This document shows positions 24,994-33,908 of a DNA stretch of 64,000 nucleotides, piece by piece; within the stretch, counting starts at the first letter, position 1, and each line of letters opens with the position of its first letter. A program made the position numbers and the translations under genes. The notes under the pieces were generated by a model. It was given only the letters and a program-made list of their open reading frames with translations, made no database searches and was not told the DNA's origin. The DNA lies in assembly GCF_014204795.1 (NCBI RefSeq), contig NZ_JACHMB010000001.1, positions 8,816,501 through 8,880,500 of the forward strand, written 5' to 3'. The DNA is from Nonomuraea jabiensis. GTDB taxonomy: Bacteria; Actinomycetota; Actinomycetes; Streptosporangiales; Streptosporangiaceae.

Positions 24994-25112
24994 GCCGGCG
25001 CTGGGGGGTTCCCGCGCGGGCCGAACGTGTATTCTGGCAGGTCAGGGGGATATTCGGTGCGGCGCCGACGGGTACGCCTTGATCAGTGAAATGCCTGAGC
25101 AGAGGCTCGATC

Positions 25113-25853
25113 ATGGAACTTCAGAACCAGACCGCGCTGGTGACCGGAGGCGGCTCGGGGATCGGCCGGGCGACCGCGCTGGCGCTCGCCCGCGAGGGGG
25201 CCTTCGTCATCGTCGCCGGTCGCAGTGCCGGCCACCTCGCCGAGACGGTCGCCGGGATCGAGGCCGCGGGTGGCAGGGCCCGTGCCGTTCCCGCGGACCT
25301 CAACGATCTGGACGCGCTGCGGCGGCTGGCCGACGGAGCCGGTGACGTCGACATCCTGGTCAACAACGCGGGCGTCTACCCCTTCATGCCGACCCCGAAG
25401 CAGGATCTGGAGTCGTTCATGCGGGTGTTCGACACCAACGTACGGGGGCCGTTCTTCCTGACCGCCGCCCTCGCGCCGAGGATGGGGGCCAAGGGGTCCG
25501 GCAGCATCGTCAACGTCAGCTCGGTCGCCGCTCTTCAGGGCATTCCGGACGCCGCCGCGTACGGGGCGACGAAGGCTGCTCTCGACGCCCTCACCCGCTC
25601 TTGGGCCGCCGAGTTCGGCGGTCGCGGGGTGCGGGTCAACTCCGTCGCCCCTGGTAACACCAGGACCGAGAACGTGGTGAAGGCCCTCGGTGCGGAGATG
25701 TTCGAGGAATGGGGGCGGACGGGCAATCCGCTCGGGCGCCTCGGCCGGCCGGAGGAGGTCGCCGAAGCGATCCTCTTCCTCGCCTCCCCGCGGTCGAGCT
25801 ATATCACCGGGGTCACCCTGCCGGTCGACGGCGGCTACGTCGCACGCGGTTGA
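25113..25853 (+). CDS. Short-chain dehydrogenase/reductase (SDR)
   Basis: 246 residues, classical SDR. The NAD(P) motif is TGGGSGIG near residue 13, NNAG is present, and the catalytic Ser in NVSSVAAL and YGATKAAL supply the Ser-Tyr-Lys triad. The C-terminus has the usual ITGVTLPVDGGYV. The ATG at 25113 gives the family N-terminus; an upstream in-frame ATG at 25086 adds nine unrelated residues. The substrate is unknown. A TetR gene follows on the same strand. Confidence 0.9.
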   Translation: MELQNQTALVTGGGSGIGRATALALAREGAFVIVAGRSAGHLAETVAGIEAAGGRARAVPADLNDLDALRRLADGAGDVDILVNNAGVYPFMPTPKQDLESFMRVFDTNVRGPFFLTAALAPRMGAKGSGSIVNVSSVAALQGIPDAAAYGATKAALDALTRSWAAEFGGRGVRVNSVAPGNTRTENVVKALGAEMFEEWGRTGNPLGRLGRPEEVAEAILFLASPRSSYITGVTLPVDGGYVARG

Positions 25854-25915
25854 GCCGGTTGGGGCGGCCGGATGGCCGTGCCGCGCGGGGTGGAGGATCC
25901 CCGTCCACGTAGGAT

Positions 25916-25982
25916 GTCAGGGATATCGGAGGATCCTCCGATATCCCTGACTCGCTATGGAGCAATACCGGAGGTCCCTCCG
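25916..25982. promoter_or_regulatory. 36-bp perfect palindrome plus a second CGGAGG dyad before a TetR gene
   Basis: 25916-25951 is a perfect palindrome with no spacer: 18-bp arms beginning GTCAGGGATATCGGAGGA. A second dyad, CGGAGG-TC-CCTCCG, at 25969-25982 repeats its central part and contains the ribosome site GGAGG of the TetR start at 25985. Both should be autoregulatory operators. As RNA the second hairpin would bury the ribosome site. Confidence 0.7.
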
Positions 25983-25984
25983 CT

Positions 25985-26605
25985 TTGAGTTCGCCTGAAT
26001 CGGCGTCCGCCGACACCTCCGCAGAGCGGCCGGCCGCGACGCAGCGCCCGCTGCGTGCCCATGCCCAGCGCAACCGGGACAAGCTCATCGCCGTCGCCCG
26101 CGCCGCCTTCGCCACGGCCGGCGACACCGTGCCGCTCGAAAGCATCGCCCGTGAGGCGGGCGTCGGGATCGGCACCCTCTACCGCCATTTCCCCACCCGC
26201 GAAGCGCTGGTGGAGGCGGTCTACGCCGCCGAACTCGACGACATCGCCACGAGCGCTCCGGCCCTGCTCGAACGGTTCCCGCCGCAGATCGCGCTGCGTG
26301 CCTGGATGGAGCGGTACGCGGCGTTCGCCGCGGTGAAACGCGGGATGGCCGACGCGCTGCGTGCCGGCCAGGCCTCGGGCCGGATCCCGACCTCCACCAC
26401 CAGGGAACGCATCACCGCCGCGATCGCGACGATCCTCGCCAAGGGGGCCGAAACGGGCTCGCTCCGTGCGGACGTCGACCCCGACGAGGTCACCACGATG
26501 GTCCTCGGCGTCCTTCTCGCCACGGCGGCCCGCGACACCCCCGAGCAGACCGGCCGGCTCCTCGACCTGCTCGTCGACGCGCTGCTCCCCAGGGCGGCCG
26601 GGTAG
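25985..26605 (+). CDS. TetR family regulator
   Basis: 206 residues with a TetR helix-turn-helix (VPLESIAREAGVGIGTLYRHF) after a Ser/Ala-rich tail. The start is TTG 25985, 11 nt after GGAGG. Its sequence resembles the TetR at 46086 across both domains (GTLYRHFPTREAL, then AAPALL/APALLE, then VKRG). The upstream palindromes indicate strong autoregulation, and the preceding SDR may be a second target. Confidence 0.88.
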   Translation: MSSPESASADTSAERPAATQRPLRAHAQRNRDKLIAVARAAFATAGDTVPLESIAREAGVGIGTLYRHFPTREALVEAVYAAELDDIATSAPALLERFPPQIALRAWMERYAAFAAVKRGMADALRAGQASGRIPTSTTRERITAAIATILAKGAETGSLRADVDPDEVTTMVLGVLLATAARDTPEQTGRLLDLLVDALLPRAAG

Positions 26606-26881
26606 CGGCGGGCGGGGGCAACGCCGCCGCGCCAGGGCCTGTGCGCAAGCGGTTGCTCAACCGGCGCCGCGTGCCGACAGCAGCACCACCCGGCGGACAC
26701 CGGCCCCCGCCACGCGGGTCGGCCTGGGCGGAGACGCTCTGCGGGGCGGCCGCCAGCCACCGCGAGGAAGTCCTCCACGGTGGCGGCCGGTCTTGGCCCG
26801 GGCGCCGGCACGAGAACCGCGGGTGCGCGGCATGCCGCCCAGCGGCCTGGCCGTTACGGTGCGGTGGAGCGGGCGACGACC

Positions 26882-27976
26882 TCAGCCGTCGCCGATCCGC
26901 ACGCGGTGGCTCTCGCCGTCGGACAGGAACGCCGCCAGCGCCCGCCCCTGCTCGGCGACCTCGTCGCGGTCGGCTCCGGACAGGCGGCCCAGCGGGGTGA
27001 CGGCCACCGTGCCGTCCTCGACGGTCCAGGTCGCCGAGACCCGGCCGTCGACCAGGACGACGCGGGCGCCGGCGACCGACAGGCCGCGGTGGGCGTCGTC
27101 GATGATCCGGCCGCGGTCCTGGTAGCCGAGGATCGCGTTGTCGAAGGCGGGCAGGAACCGTACCGGCGCGGGCGTGCCGGGGTCGGGGCGTGGCGCGTCG
27201 GGCAGGTCCAGCAGTTCGCGGCCGCGCTCGTCGCGGAAGGAGACGAGCTCGGGGCGTACCGCGGCCACCGCGGCCGGCAGCCCGGCCAGGCCGCACCAGG
27301 CGCGCAGGTCGGCCGAGGCCGCCGGGCCGTAGGCGGCCAGGTAGCGCCGCACCAGGGCCTCGCCGACCGGGTCCGAGCCGTTCGCGGCGGGCGGGTCGAT
27401 CTCGCGGCCGAGCCAGGAGGACAGCAGCGCGTTGCGCACGCCCGCCTTCGTCCGCCACAGCCCGCGCGGCGGCAGCTGCACCATCGGGACGAGGGCGGCG
27501 ACCACCATCTCGCCCAGCACGCGCGGGCCCGGCGCCGGCCAGAGCTCGGCGAGCACCCGCCCGATCTCGCCCATCGAGCGGGGCTGCCCGTCGGCCATCA
27601 CCGCCCGGCCCGCCGCCGCGAGCTCGTCGAGGTCCACGCTGTCGAGCTCGCGGCGGTAGGTCCCGAGCATCCGCTGGCGCAGCATGGCGTCGTGGCGGGC
27701 GCGCCAGGCCAGGGCGTCCTCCGCGGTGAGGAGGTGGACGGTACGGCGCATGAGAATGGTCCGCACCAGGCGCCGCCCGGTCAGCAGGTCCGACAGCGCC
27801 GCCGCGTCGAACGCGCGCAGCCGCGACCAGAGCCCCACGAACGGCTCCTGCGGTTCCTGCGCCTGCAGGCCGCACAGGTGGGCGACGGCGTCCCGCACCG
27901 GTAAGTCGGCGCGGTCGAGCAGCAGCTGCCGCGCCAGCGTCGCGCGGTTGAGTGTCCGGGTGTCGAGCACGGTCAT
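26882..27976 (-). CDS. Winged-helix DNA-binding domain protein, AlkZ/YcaQ-like (HTH_42)
   Basis: 364 residues of the HTH_42 family, whose studied members AlkZ and YcaQ are DNA glycosylases that unhook interstrand crosslinks. The N-terminal block has LCGLQAQEPQEPFVGLWSRL; its Gln-Ala-Gln fits the catalytic Q-x-Q motif. RRTVHLLTAEDALAW and a C-terminal FLPAFDNAILGY block are also typical. Many actinobacteria have several paralogues with unproven activity. It starts at ATG 27976 and is a single gene. The 276 bases between it and the TetR stop hold nothing I can support. Confidence 0.8.
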   Translation of the reverse strand: MTVLDTRTLNRATLARQLLLDRADLPVRDAVAHLCGLQAQEPQEPFVGLWSRLRAFDAAALSDLLTGRRLVRTILMRRTVHLLTAEDALAWRARHDAMLRQRMLGTYRRELDSVDLDELAAAGRAVMADGQPRSMGEIGRVLAELWPAPGPRVLGEMVVAALVPMVQLPPRGLWRTKAGVRNALLSSWLGREIDPPAANGSDPVGEALVRRYLAAYGPAASADLRAWCGLAGLPAAVAAVRPELVSFRDERGRELLDLPDAPRPDPGTPAPVRFLPAFDNAILGYQDRGRIIDDAHRGLSVAGARVVLVDGRVSATWTVEDGTVAVTPLGRLSGADRDEVAEQGRALAAFLSDGESHRVRIGDG

Positions 27977-28094
27977 GCGATCATCCTGCCGTGCCGTCGA
28001 CGACGTTTGAGCCCTGAGTCCAGAGCGTGAGCCTCACTGTCTGCCTTTCGGTGCGTGGCCGGGCGGGTGGCGGGCCGCGCCCGGCCTGTGATGA

Positions 28095-28511
28095 TCAGTA
28101 CTGGGCGGCGACGTCGACGACCCAGGTGACGCCGAACCGGTCGGTCAGCATCCCGTACAGCGGGGCCCACTGCGCGGGCCCCAGAGGCTGCAGGACGGTC
28201 GCGCCGTCGGAGAGCTTCTCCCAGTACGCGGTGATCTCCTCGGCCGTCTCGCCGCGCACCGAGACGAAGAACGCGTTCTCCCCCCGGCTGTAAGGCAGGC
28301 GCGAGGGCACGTCGTAGGCCATGACCTGGAATCCGCCGGCGGAGCTCACCTGGCCCCACATGACCTGATCGGCCTCGGCCGGCTCCTGCACGTTGCCGGC
28401 GTCCTTGTAGGTCACCACGGCCAGGTCCCCGCCGAACACGGACTGGTAGAACGCGAGTGCCGCCTGGGCGTCTCCGCGGAAGTTCAGATGGGTCACGGTG
28501 TTCACGGACAT
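28095..28511 (-). CDS. VOC family protein (PhnB-like glyoxalase fold)
   Basis: 138 residues with the paired beta-alpha-beta-beta-beta units of the vicinal-oxygen-chelate fold. Recognisable are HLNFRGDAQAALAFYQSVFGG and the C-terminal DRFGVTWVVDVAA. PhnB-like proteins are small and of uncertain function. It is divergent from the WYL-type regulator at 28606, a pairing frequent in actinomycetes and suggesting that regulator controls it. Confidence 0.88.
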   Translation of the reverse strand: MSVNTVTHLNFRGDAQAALAFYQSVFGGDLAVVTYKDAGNVQEPAEADQVMWGQVSSAGGFQVMAYDVPSRLPYSRGENAFFVSVRGETAEEITAYWEKLSDGATVLQPLGPAQWAPLYGMLTDRFGVTWVVDVAAQY

Positions 28512-28605
28512 GATGGGCTCCTTTGCCGGTCGTCATCCCGTCGCCGACCACATTCCCAGGGGTAGCGGTCAGGTTGTGGCCGCTTCTCTGGGCGATACTG
28601 GGCCG

Positions 28606-29598
28606 GTGCAGAAAACCTCGTCCCGTCTGCTGTCGTTGCTCTCGCTGCTCCAGGCGCGCCGGGACTGGCCCGGAGCGCTGCTGGCCGAGCGTCTCGGCAT
28701 CAGCCCGCGTACCGTGCGCCGCGACGTCGACCGGCTGCGCGAGCTCGGCTATCCGATCGTGGCCGCCAAGGGCCCCGACGGCGGCTACCGGCTCGACGCC
28801 GGTACGCGGCTGCCGCCGCTGCTGTTCGACGACGAGCAGGCCGTCGCCCTGGCCATCGCCCTCCAGGCCGCGCCCACCGGCGCCGGGATCGAGGAGGCCG
28901 CGGCCCGTGCGCTGACGACCGTCCGGCAGGTCATGCCCGCGCGGCTGCGCCACCGTATCGACGCCCTCCAGATCACCGCGGTCGAGCGGTATGTGCCGGA
29001 TCCCCAAGTCGACAGCGCGGTACTGGTGTCCGTCGGCGCCGCCGTACGTGCCCGGGAGGTGCTGCGTTTCGACTACGCCTCACCCGGAGACGGCGGTGCG
29101 CCGGGCACGCCGCGCCGGGTGGAGCCGCACCACCTCGTCACCTGGGGCGGGCGCTGGTATCTCGTGGCGTGGGATCTCGACCGGGAGGACTGGCGTACCT
29201 TCCGGGCCGACCGGATCGCGCCGCGCGCCCCCACGGGGCCCCGCTTCACGCCGCGTGAGCTGCCCGGGGGAGGGGTGGCCGCCTTCGTGGCCGATCGGTT
29301 CCGGGGCTCCGGCGGCTCCGGCGACTGGCCCTGCCGTGGCGAGGTCATCCTCGGCGTGCCGGCCGCCGCCGTGTCCCCCTACGTTCACGACGGGGTCGTC
29401 GAGGAGCTCGGCCCGGACCGGTGCCGGCTCATCCTGGGGTCCTGGTCGTGGGTCGGGCTGGCCGCGAGCGTCGGCAGGTTCGACGCCGACGTCGAGGTCG
29501 TCGGCCCCGCCGCGCTCAAGGACGCCTTCGCGCACCTGGCCCGCCGCTACGCCGACGCCTCATCGTCCCATGACACGATTCGCCATCCGGATGCGTGA
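28606..29598 (+). CDS. HTH/WYL-domain transcriptional regulator (YafY type)
   Basis: 330 residues. The N-terminal HTH_11 domain (about 5-60) has LLAERLGISPRTVRRDVDRL and GGYRLDAG. The WYL domain (about 140-210) includes GGRWYLVAWDLDREDWRTFRADRI (part), and a WCX C-terminal region follows. It starts at GTG 28606, with no strong ribosome site. Such proteins often repress a divergent neighbour, here the VOC gene 95 bp away. Confidence 0.88.
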   Translation: MQKTSSRLLSLLSLLQARRDWPGALLAERLGISPRTVRRDVDRLRELGYPIVAAKGPDGGYRLDAGTRLPPLLFDDEQAVALAIALQAAPTGAGIEEAAARALTTVRQVMPARLRHRIDALQITAVERYVPDPQVDSAVLVSVGAAVRAREVLRFDYASPGDGGAPGTPRRVEPHHLVTWGGRWYLVAWDLDREDWRTFRADRIAPRAPTGPRFTPRELPGGGVAAFVADRFRGSGGSGDWPCRGEVILGVPAAAVSPYVHDGVVEELGPDRCRLILGSWSWVGLAASVGRFDADVEVVGPAALKDAFAHLARRYADASSSHDTIRHPDA

Positions 29599-29642
29599 TC
29601 GGGCCATGGCCGGGACCGGGCCGCGATGGCGATGATGAGGTG

Positions 29643-30494
29643 ATGACGAACCCCGACCTGAAGACCCCGTACGAGCGCGACGGCTACCTCGTCCTCGACC
29701 GCGCCCTCGAGCCCCGCGAGGTGGGCGAGCTGCTCGAAGAGGCCGTCCGCATCTGCCGGGGCGAGCTCGGCGACATCAGCGGCGCGCTGCCCGCCGGGGA
29801 CGCCGACACCGACGACGACGTGCTGCGCAGGTTCCTGTGCGTCCACTACCCGCACAAGCTGTCCGGCCTGATGCTCGACACGATGCGCCATCCGGCGATC
29901 GTGTCGGCGCTGACCTCGGTGATCGGCCCGAACGTCAAGGCGATGCAGTCGATGTTGTTCATCAAGTCCGAGGGGGAGCCGGGGCAGGCCTGGCACCAGG
30001 ACGAGCTGTTCATCCCGACCCGTGACCGTTCGCTCGCGGCGGCCTGGATCGCGCTCGACGACGCCACCGTGGACAACGGGTGCCTGTGGGTGCTGCCGGG
30101 ATCGCACCGGCGCGGCGTCCTCTACCCGAACCGCGAGCACGACGACCCCCGCTACGACTGCACGGTGGAGTCGTACGGCTTCCCGTTCGACGACTCCGAC
30201 GCGGTACCCGTCGAGGTCGCGGCGGGCACCGTGGTGGTGTTCAACGGCTACCTGTTGCACAAGTCGCTGCCCAACACCGGACGGCGCGGCTACCGGCGGG
30301 CGCTGGTCAACCACTACATGAGCGCCGAATCCCTGCTGCCCTGGGCCGTACCGGCGGAGGGGACGGGCATGGCGCAGGCGGACTTCCGGGACGTCGTCCT
30401 CGTCGCCGGCGCCGACCCGTACGCCTACAAGGGGCTCCAGGACGTGCGCAGGCCGCGGATCCGCCCGAATCGCGACGGCGGCTGTGACAGATGA
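29643..30494 (+). CDS. Phytanoyl-CoA dioxygenase (PhyH) family protein
   Basis: 283 residues, Fe(II)/2-oxoglutarate oxygenase fold. The iron triad is His118 and Asp120 (AWHQDE) plus His206 (YLLHKSLPN), with Arg at 214-219 for 2-oxoglutarate. The substrate is unknown; members hydroxylate lipids, ectoine or natural products. The ATG at 29643 is preferred over an upstream GTG. The stop overlaps the start of the AraC gene (ATGA), so the two are co-translated. Confidence 0.9.
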   Translation: MTNPDLKTPYERDGYLVLDRALEPREVGELLEEAVRICRGELGDISGALPAGDADTDDDVLRRFLCVHYPHKLSGLMLDTMRHPAIVSALTSVIGPNVKAMQSMLFIKSEGEPGQAWHQDELFIPTRDRSLAAAWIALDDATVDNGCLWVLPGSHRRGVLYPNREHDDPRYDCTVESYGFPFDDSDAVPVEVAAGTVVVFNGYLLHKSLPNTGRRGYRRALVNHYMSAESLLPWAVPAEGTGMAQADFRDVVLVAGADPYAYKGLQDVRRPRIRPNRDGGCDR

Positions 30495-31351
30495 CGATCT
30501 CCGTCGATCTGGTGGCCCGGCTCGAGCCGAGCGTCGCGGACTATCCGCCCGGCTCGACCTTCGGCCCGCGGGAGGCCAGGTCGTACCAGTTCGTCTGGCT
30601 CCTCCGCGGCAGCGCCACCTGGCTCTGGGACGACGTCGCGCTGTCGCTGGCTCCGGGAAAGCTGCTGCTCATCCGGCCGGGGATGCGTGACGCGTTCCGC
30701 TGGGATCCCCGCACGCCGACCCGGCACGCGTACGTGCATTTCACGCTCACGGGGCAGGTGCCGGGCGACTGGCCGCTGGTACGGGACCTGACCGGGCGGC
30801 ATGACCCGATGGGCGCCCTGTGCCGGTACCTGCTCTGGCTGGGCGCCGAATGCCCGCCGCGGTGGCGGGTCCAGGCCTGCGAGACGCTGCGCCTGCTGGT
30901 GCTGATGTTCCTGGCCGATCCCGCGCCGGCGCAGCGCACGCCCTCGGTCCTGCCGCCTCCGGTGATCGCGATGCTGCGCGCGGTGCGCGAGCGCTGGTCC
31001 GACGGGGTGGCCAGGCCGGTCCCGATGCGGGAGCTCGCCTCGGCCGCCCGGGTCTCGCCGAGCACGCTGTGCCGTACGTTCCGCCGCACGTTCGGGGTCG
31101 GCCCGGTCGCCGCCCTCGAACTGCTCCGCCTGACCAGGGCCGAACCGCTGCTGTGGCAGAGCAACCTGTCCATGGGGGCGATCGCCGTGCAGTGCGGGTT
31201 CGCGGACGCGTACCACTTCTCCCGCCGGTTCCGCGCGATCTACGGGATGGCGCCGACCGCGTTCCGCCGCACGCCACCGGAGGCCGCCCCGCCGTCACCG
31301 GCCGAGTCCTTCGGCCTCACGGTGCTGCAACCGCTGGTCCAAGCCCCCTGA
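30491..31351 (+). CDS. AraC family regulator coupled to the PhyH gene
   Basis: 286 residues. An N-terminal AraC-type sensor (about 1-150; LAPGKLLLIRPGMRDAF) is followed by two helix-turn-helix motifs near the C-terminus: MRELASAARVSPSTLCRTFR and MGAIAVQCGFADAYHFSRRF. ATGA overlap with the dioxygenase gene means it is made with the enzyme. It probably regulates that operon in response to a compound the dioxygenase acts on. Confidence 0.88.
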   Translation: MTISVDLVARLEPSVADYPPGSTFGPREARSYQFVWLLRGSATWLWDDVALSLAPGKLLLIRPGMRDAFRWDPRTPTRHAYVHFTLTGQVPGDWPLVRDLTGRHDPMGALCRYLLWLGAECPPRWRVQACETLRLLVLMFLADPAPAQRTPSVLPPPVIAMLRAVRERWSDGVARPVPMRELASAARVSPSTLCRTFRRTFGVGPVAALELLRLTRAEPLLWQSNLSMGAIAVQCGFADAYHFSRRFRAIYGMAPTAFRRTPPEAAPPSPAESFGLTVLQPLVQAP

Positions 31352-31427
31352 CCCGGCCGCAACGCGTCGCCCGGTGCCGCGAATGACCTGCCGGGGAAAC
31401 GCTCGAAGAGCTGCGTCACGTACCTCC

Positions 31428-32327
31428 TCACCCGACCCCGCGCGGGTCGCCTCGGCGCCCGTACGCCTGCGACAACGCCAGCAGGACGGCCAGGCCCGCC
31501 CCCACGGCGACGCAGTGCTCGGCCACGGCCACCCCGCGAAGTTCGACCGGCTGGTACGTCCCGGCCACCAGCCACGCCAGCCGCCACGCCCCCCACGAGA
31601 ACAACGACCCGGAGGCGACGAACCCCACGGCCATGGGCAGCCACACCGGCGTCCGCCCGCTGCCCCACGGACCGAGCGCCCACAGGCTCCAACCGGCGCC
31701 CGCCGCGCACAGCGCGCTGTTGGCCATGAGGAGCCTGCCCTGGGTGTCACACACCGCGAGCAGCCCGTAGGTGCTGCCCGCGGCCCAGGAGATCCACGTC
31801 GCGGTGAGCCCCCCGAGCGGCGCCAACGCCCACAGGAACCGGCCGTCCGCTCGTTCCCGGCCCACCCGCCCCGCAAAGGCTCGGGGCCATCGTTCACGCA
31901 GGAAGAGCGGCAGGCCCACGACCAGCGCCACCGCCATGCCGGCGAATCCCACGCCGATGAGCACGCTCTCCCAGGCCGGCGTGGCGGCCGCCGGCTCGGG
32001 CGCGCTCGGCGCCACCAGGCTGGCAGCGATCATGTACGGGATCATGGACACGAGGAAGCCGCCGGCGACCCACCCGAGCGGCAGCACCAGCCAGCCCGGC
32101 AGCCGCGTCCCCCACGACTGGGCCAGCGCCAGGCCCAGCGCGGCGCCGGCCAGCGCCATCACCACCGTGATCGCGTTGAGCAGCACCCAGTGGGCCGTGC
32201 CCTGCCACACCTCGGCGGCGATCCAGACCAGCTTGACCAACAGGTAGAGGGACATCGCCACCGCCGCGGTGAACCCTGCGGCACGGCGCAGCAGCACGAG
32301 CGTACGGACCTTGATGTGTACACGCAT
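31428..32327 (-). CDS. Multi-pass membrane protein of unknown function
   Basis: 299 residues with about eight hydrophobic segments, for example AAGFTAAVAMSLYLLVKLVW, WLVLPLGWVAGGFLVSMIPY and GVGFAGMAVALVVGLPLFL. I recognise no catalytic or transport motif. The ATG at 32327 (MRVHIKVRTLVLLRR) gives a positive-inside N-terminus and is preferred to 32372. Divergent from the MOSC gene; no functional link is evident. Confidence 0.75.
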   Translation of the reverse strand: MRVHIKVRTLVLLRRAAGFTAAVAMSLYLLVKLVWIAAEVWQGTAHWVLLNAITVVMALAGAALGLALAQSWGTRLPGWLVLPLGWVAGGFLVSMIPYMIAASLVAPSAPEPAAATPAWESVLIGVGFAGMAVALVVGLPLFLRERWPRAFAGRVGRERADGRFLWALAPLGGLTATWISWAAGSTYGLLAVCDTQGRLLMANSALCAAGAGWSLWALGPWGSGRTPVWLPMAVGFVASGSLFSWGAWRLAWLVAGTYQPVELRGVAVAEHCVAVGAGLAVLLALSQAYGRRGDPRGVG

Positions 32328-32474
32328 GTCAGGAGCCTCGCGGCGCGCGCCGGTGCCCGGCCACCCCCGCAAGAGGCAGGTCCCTCCCCAGCGAGGGGGA
32401 GGCAGGGGCGCGGAACGCCGGGTCGGCTACGCTGCCCCCGAACGGTCACGAACTCTACGAAGGGGGACGAACGG

Positions 32475-33017
32475 GTGCACGGGACTGTCACTGCCGTCAG
32501 CAGCAGCGGCGAGCACTCCTTCAGCAAGCCGACCCGGGAGAGCATCACCCTCCTGGCCGGGCTCGGGGTGGAGGGTGACGCGCACGCGGGTGTGACGGTC
32601 AAGCACCGCTCCCGGGTCGCCCAGGACCCGACCCAGCCGAACCTGCGCCAGGTGCACCTCATCCACGAGGAGCTCTTCGCCGAGGTGGGGCGGGCGGGCT
32701 TCACGGTCAGCCCCGGCGAGCTCGGCGAGAACATCACCACCCAGGGCCTCGACCTGCTCGGACTGCCGGTCGGCACGCTCCTGCGCATCGGCGAGGAGGC
32801 CGTCGTGGAGCTCACCGGGCTGCGCAACCCGTGCGTGCAGATCGACGGCTTCCAGAACGGCCTGCTCAAGCAGGTCGTCGGCCGCGACGAGGCCGGGCAC
32901 CTGGTGCGCCGGGCCGGCGTCATGAGCGTCGTCAGGACGGGCGGCGTCGTACGCCCCGGGGACGTGGTCAGGGTGGAGCTCCCCGCCGAGCCGCACCGCC
33001 CCCTCGACCGGGTCTGA
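32475..33017 (+). CDS. MOSC domain-containing protein
   Basis: 180 residues forming one MOSC (molybdenum cofactor sulfurase C-terminal-like) domain with the conserved cysteine at 120 (TGLRNPCVQIDGF) and the GELGENITTQGLDLLGLPVG block. Stand-alone MOSC proteins bind Moco or transfer sulfur or detoxify N-hydroxylated bases. It starts at GTG 32475 after GAAGGGGGA. Related single-domain proteins are widespread in soil actinobacteria. Confidence 0.88.
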   Translation: MHGTVTAVSSSGEHSFSKPTRESITLLAGLGVEGDAHAGVTVKHRSRVAQDPTQPNLRQVHLIHEELFAEVGRAGFTVSPGELGENITTQGLDLLGLPVGTLLRIGEEAVVELTGLRNPCVQIDGFQNGLLKQVVGRDEAGHLVRRAGVMSVVRTGGVVRPGDVVRVELPAEPHRPLDRV

Positions 33018-33053
33018 CCCGGCCGGGCGGCCACCCCGGTTAGGGTGGTCCCC

Positions 33054-33863
33054 ATGATCGACACGACGACGGCCCTGCGAGCATTGCTGGACGACGGGGG
33101 CTCATGGATCCCCGTCACCGACGGCGAATCCGGGGCCGCTGTCTTCCGCTCCGACGACGGCACCCGATACGCCAAGTGCGTCCCCGCCGATTCCGTGACC
33201 GCGCTGGAGGAGGAGCGGGCCCGCGTCGAGTGGCTGGGCACGCAGGGCGTTCCGGGCCCGCGCGTCCTCGACTGGCGCGTCACGGCCGACGGCGCCTGCC
33301 TGGTGACCAGCGCCGTCGCGGGCGTCCCCGCCCATCGCGTCCCGGCCGCGGAGCTGCGGGCGGCCTGGGAGAAGATCGCGGACGCCGTACGCCGCCTGCA
33401 CGACCTGCCCGCTCGCCAGTGCCCGTTCGCGCGGGATCTCACGTGGATGTTCGCCATGGCCGGCGACGTCGTCGCACGGGGCGCCGTCAACCCCGCGTTC
33501 CTCCCGGAAGAACAGCAGGACACGCCCGCCGGCGAGCTGCTCGCCCGCCTCGAGCCCCAGCTGGAGCGCCGCCGCGCCCAGGAGGCCGCCGAGATGGTCG
33601 TCTGCCATGGCGACCTGTGCCTGCCCAACATCATCCTCGACCCGGACACCCTGGACGTGGCGGGCTTCATCGACCTCGGCCGCCTCGGACGCGCCGACCC
33701 GTACGCCGACATCGCACTCCTGCTCGCCAACGCGCGGGAGACGTGGCCCGACGAGGAGCAGGCGAACCGGGCGGACGAGAGGTTCGCCGAGCGGTACGGC
33801 ATCGTCCTCGACCGTGACCGCGAGCGCTTCTACCTCCACCTCGACCCGCTCACCTGGGGTTAG
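33054..33863 (+). CDS. aph(3''): Aminoglycoside O-phosphotransferase, APH(3'')-I (StrA) type
   Basis: 269 residues. It has the phosphotransferase catalytic loop VCHGDLCLPN (Asp187, Asn192), the metal-binding FIDLGRLGRADPYADIALLL segment (Asp207) and a DPLTWG C-terminus, all as in streptomycin 3''-phosphotransferases; length also matches. Predicted to inactivate streptomycin in the cytoplasm. The start is ATG 33054. Base composition matches the neighbours and there is no mobile element, so it looks like a resident chromosomal gene rather than a recent import. Confidence 0.85.
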   Translation: MIDTTTALRALLDDGGSWIPVTDGESGAAVFRSDDGTRYAKCVPADSVTALEEERARVEWLGTQGVPGPRVLDWRVTADGACLVTSAVAGVPAHRVPAAELRAAWEKIADAVRRLHDLPARQCPFARDLTWMFAMAGDVVARGAVNPAFLPEEQQDTPAGELLARLEPQLERRRAQEAAEMVVCHGDLCLPNIILDPDTLDVAGFIDLGRLGRADPYADIALLLANARETWPDEEQANRADERFAERYGIVLDRDRERFYLHLDPLTWG

Positions 33864-33908
33864 CACCGGGGGAGCCCAGCGTCCTCCGGGCAGGGCCGCT
33901 GCGGGACT

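Noticed and set aside
26606..26881. Possible small gene between the TetR and AlkZ-like genes
   Set aside because: Frames there are Arg/Pro/Ala-rich with no start plus ribosome site and no resemblance to a family.
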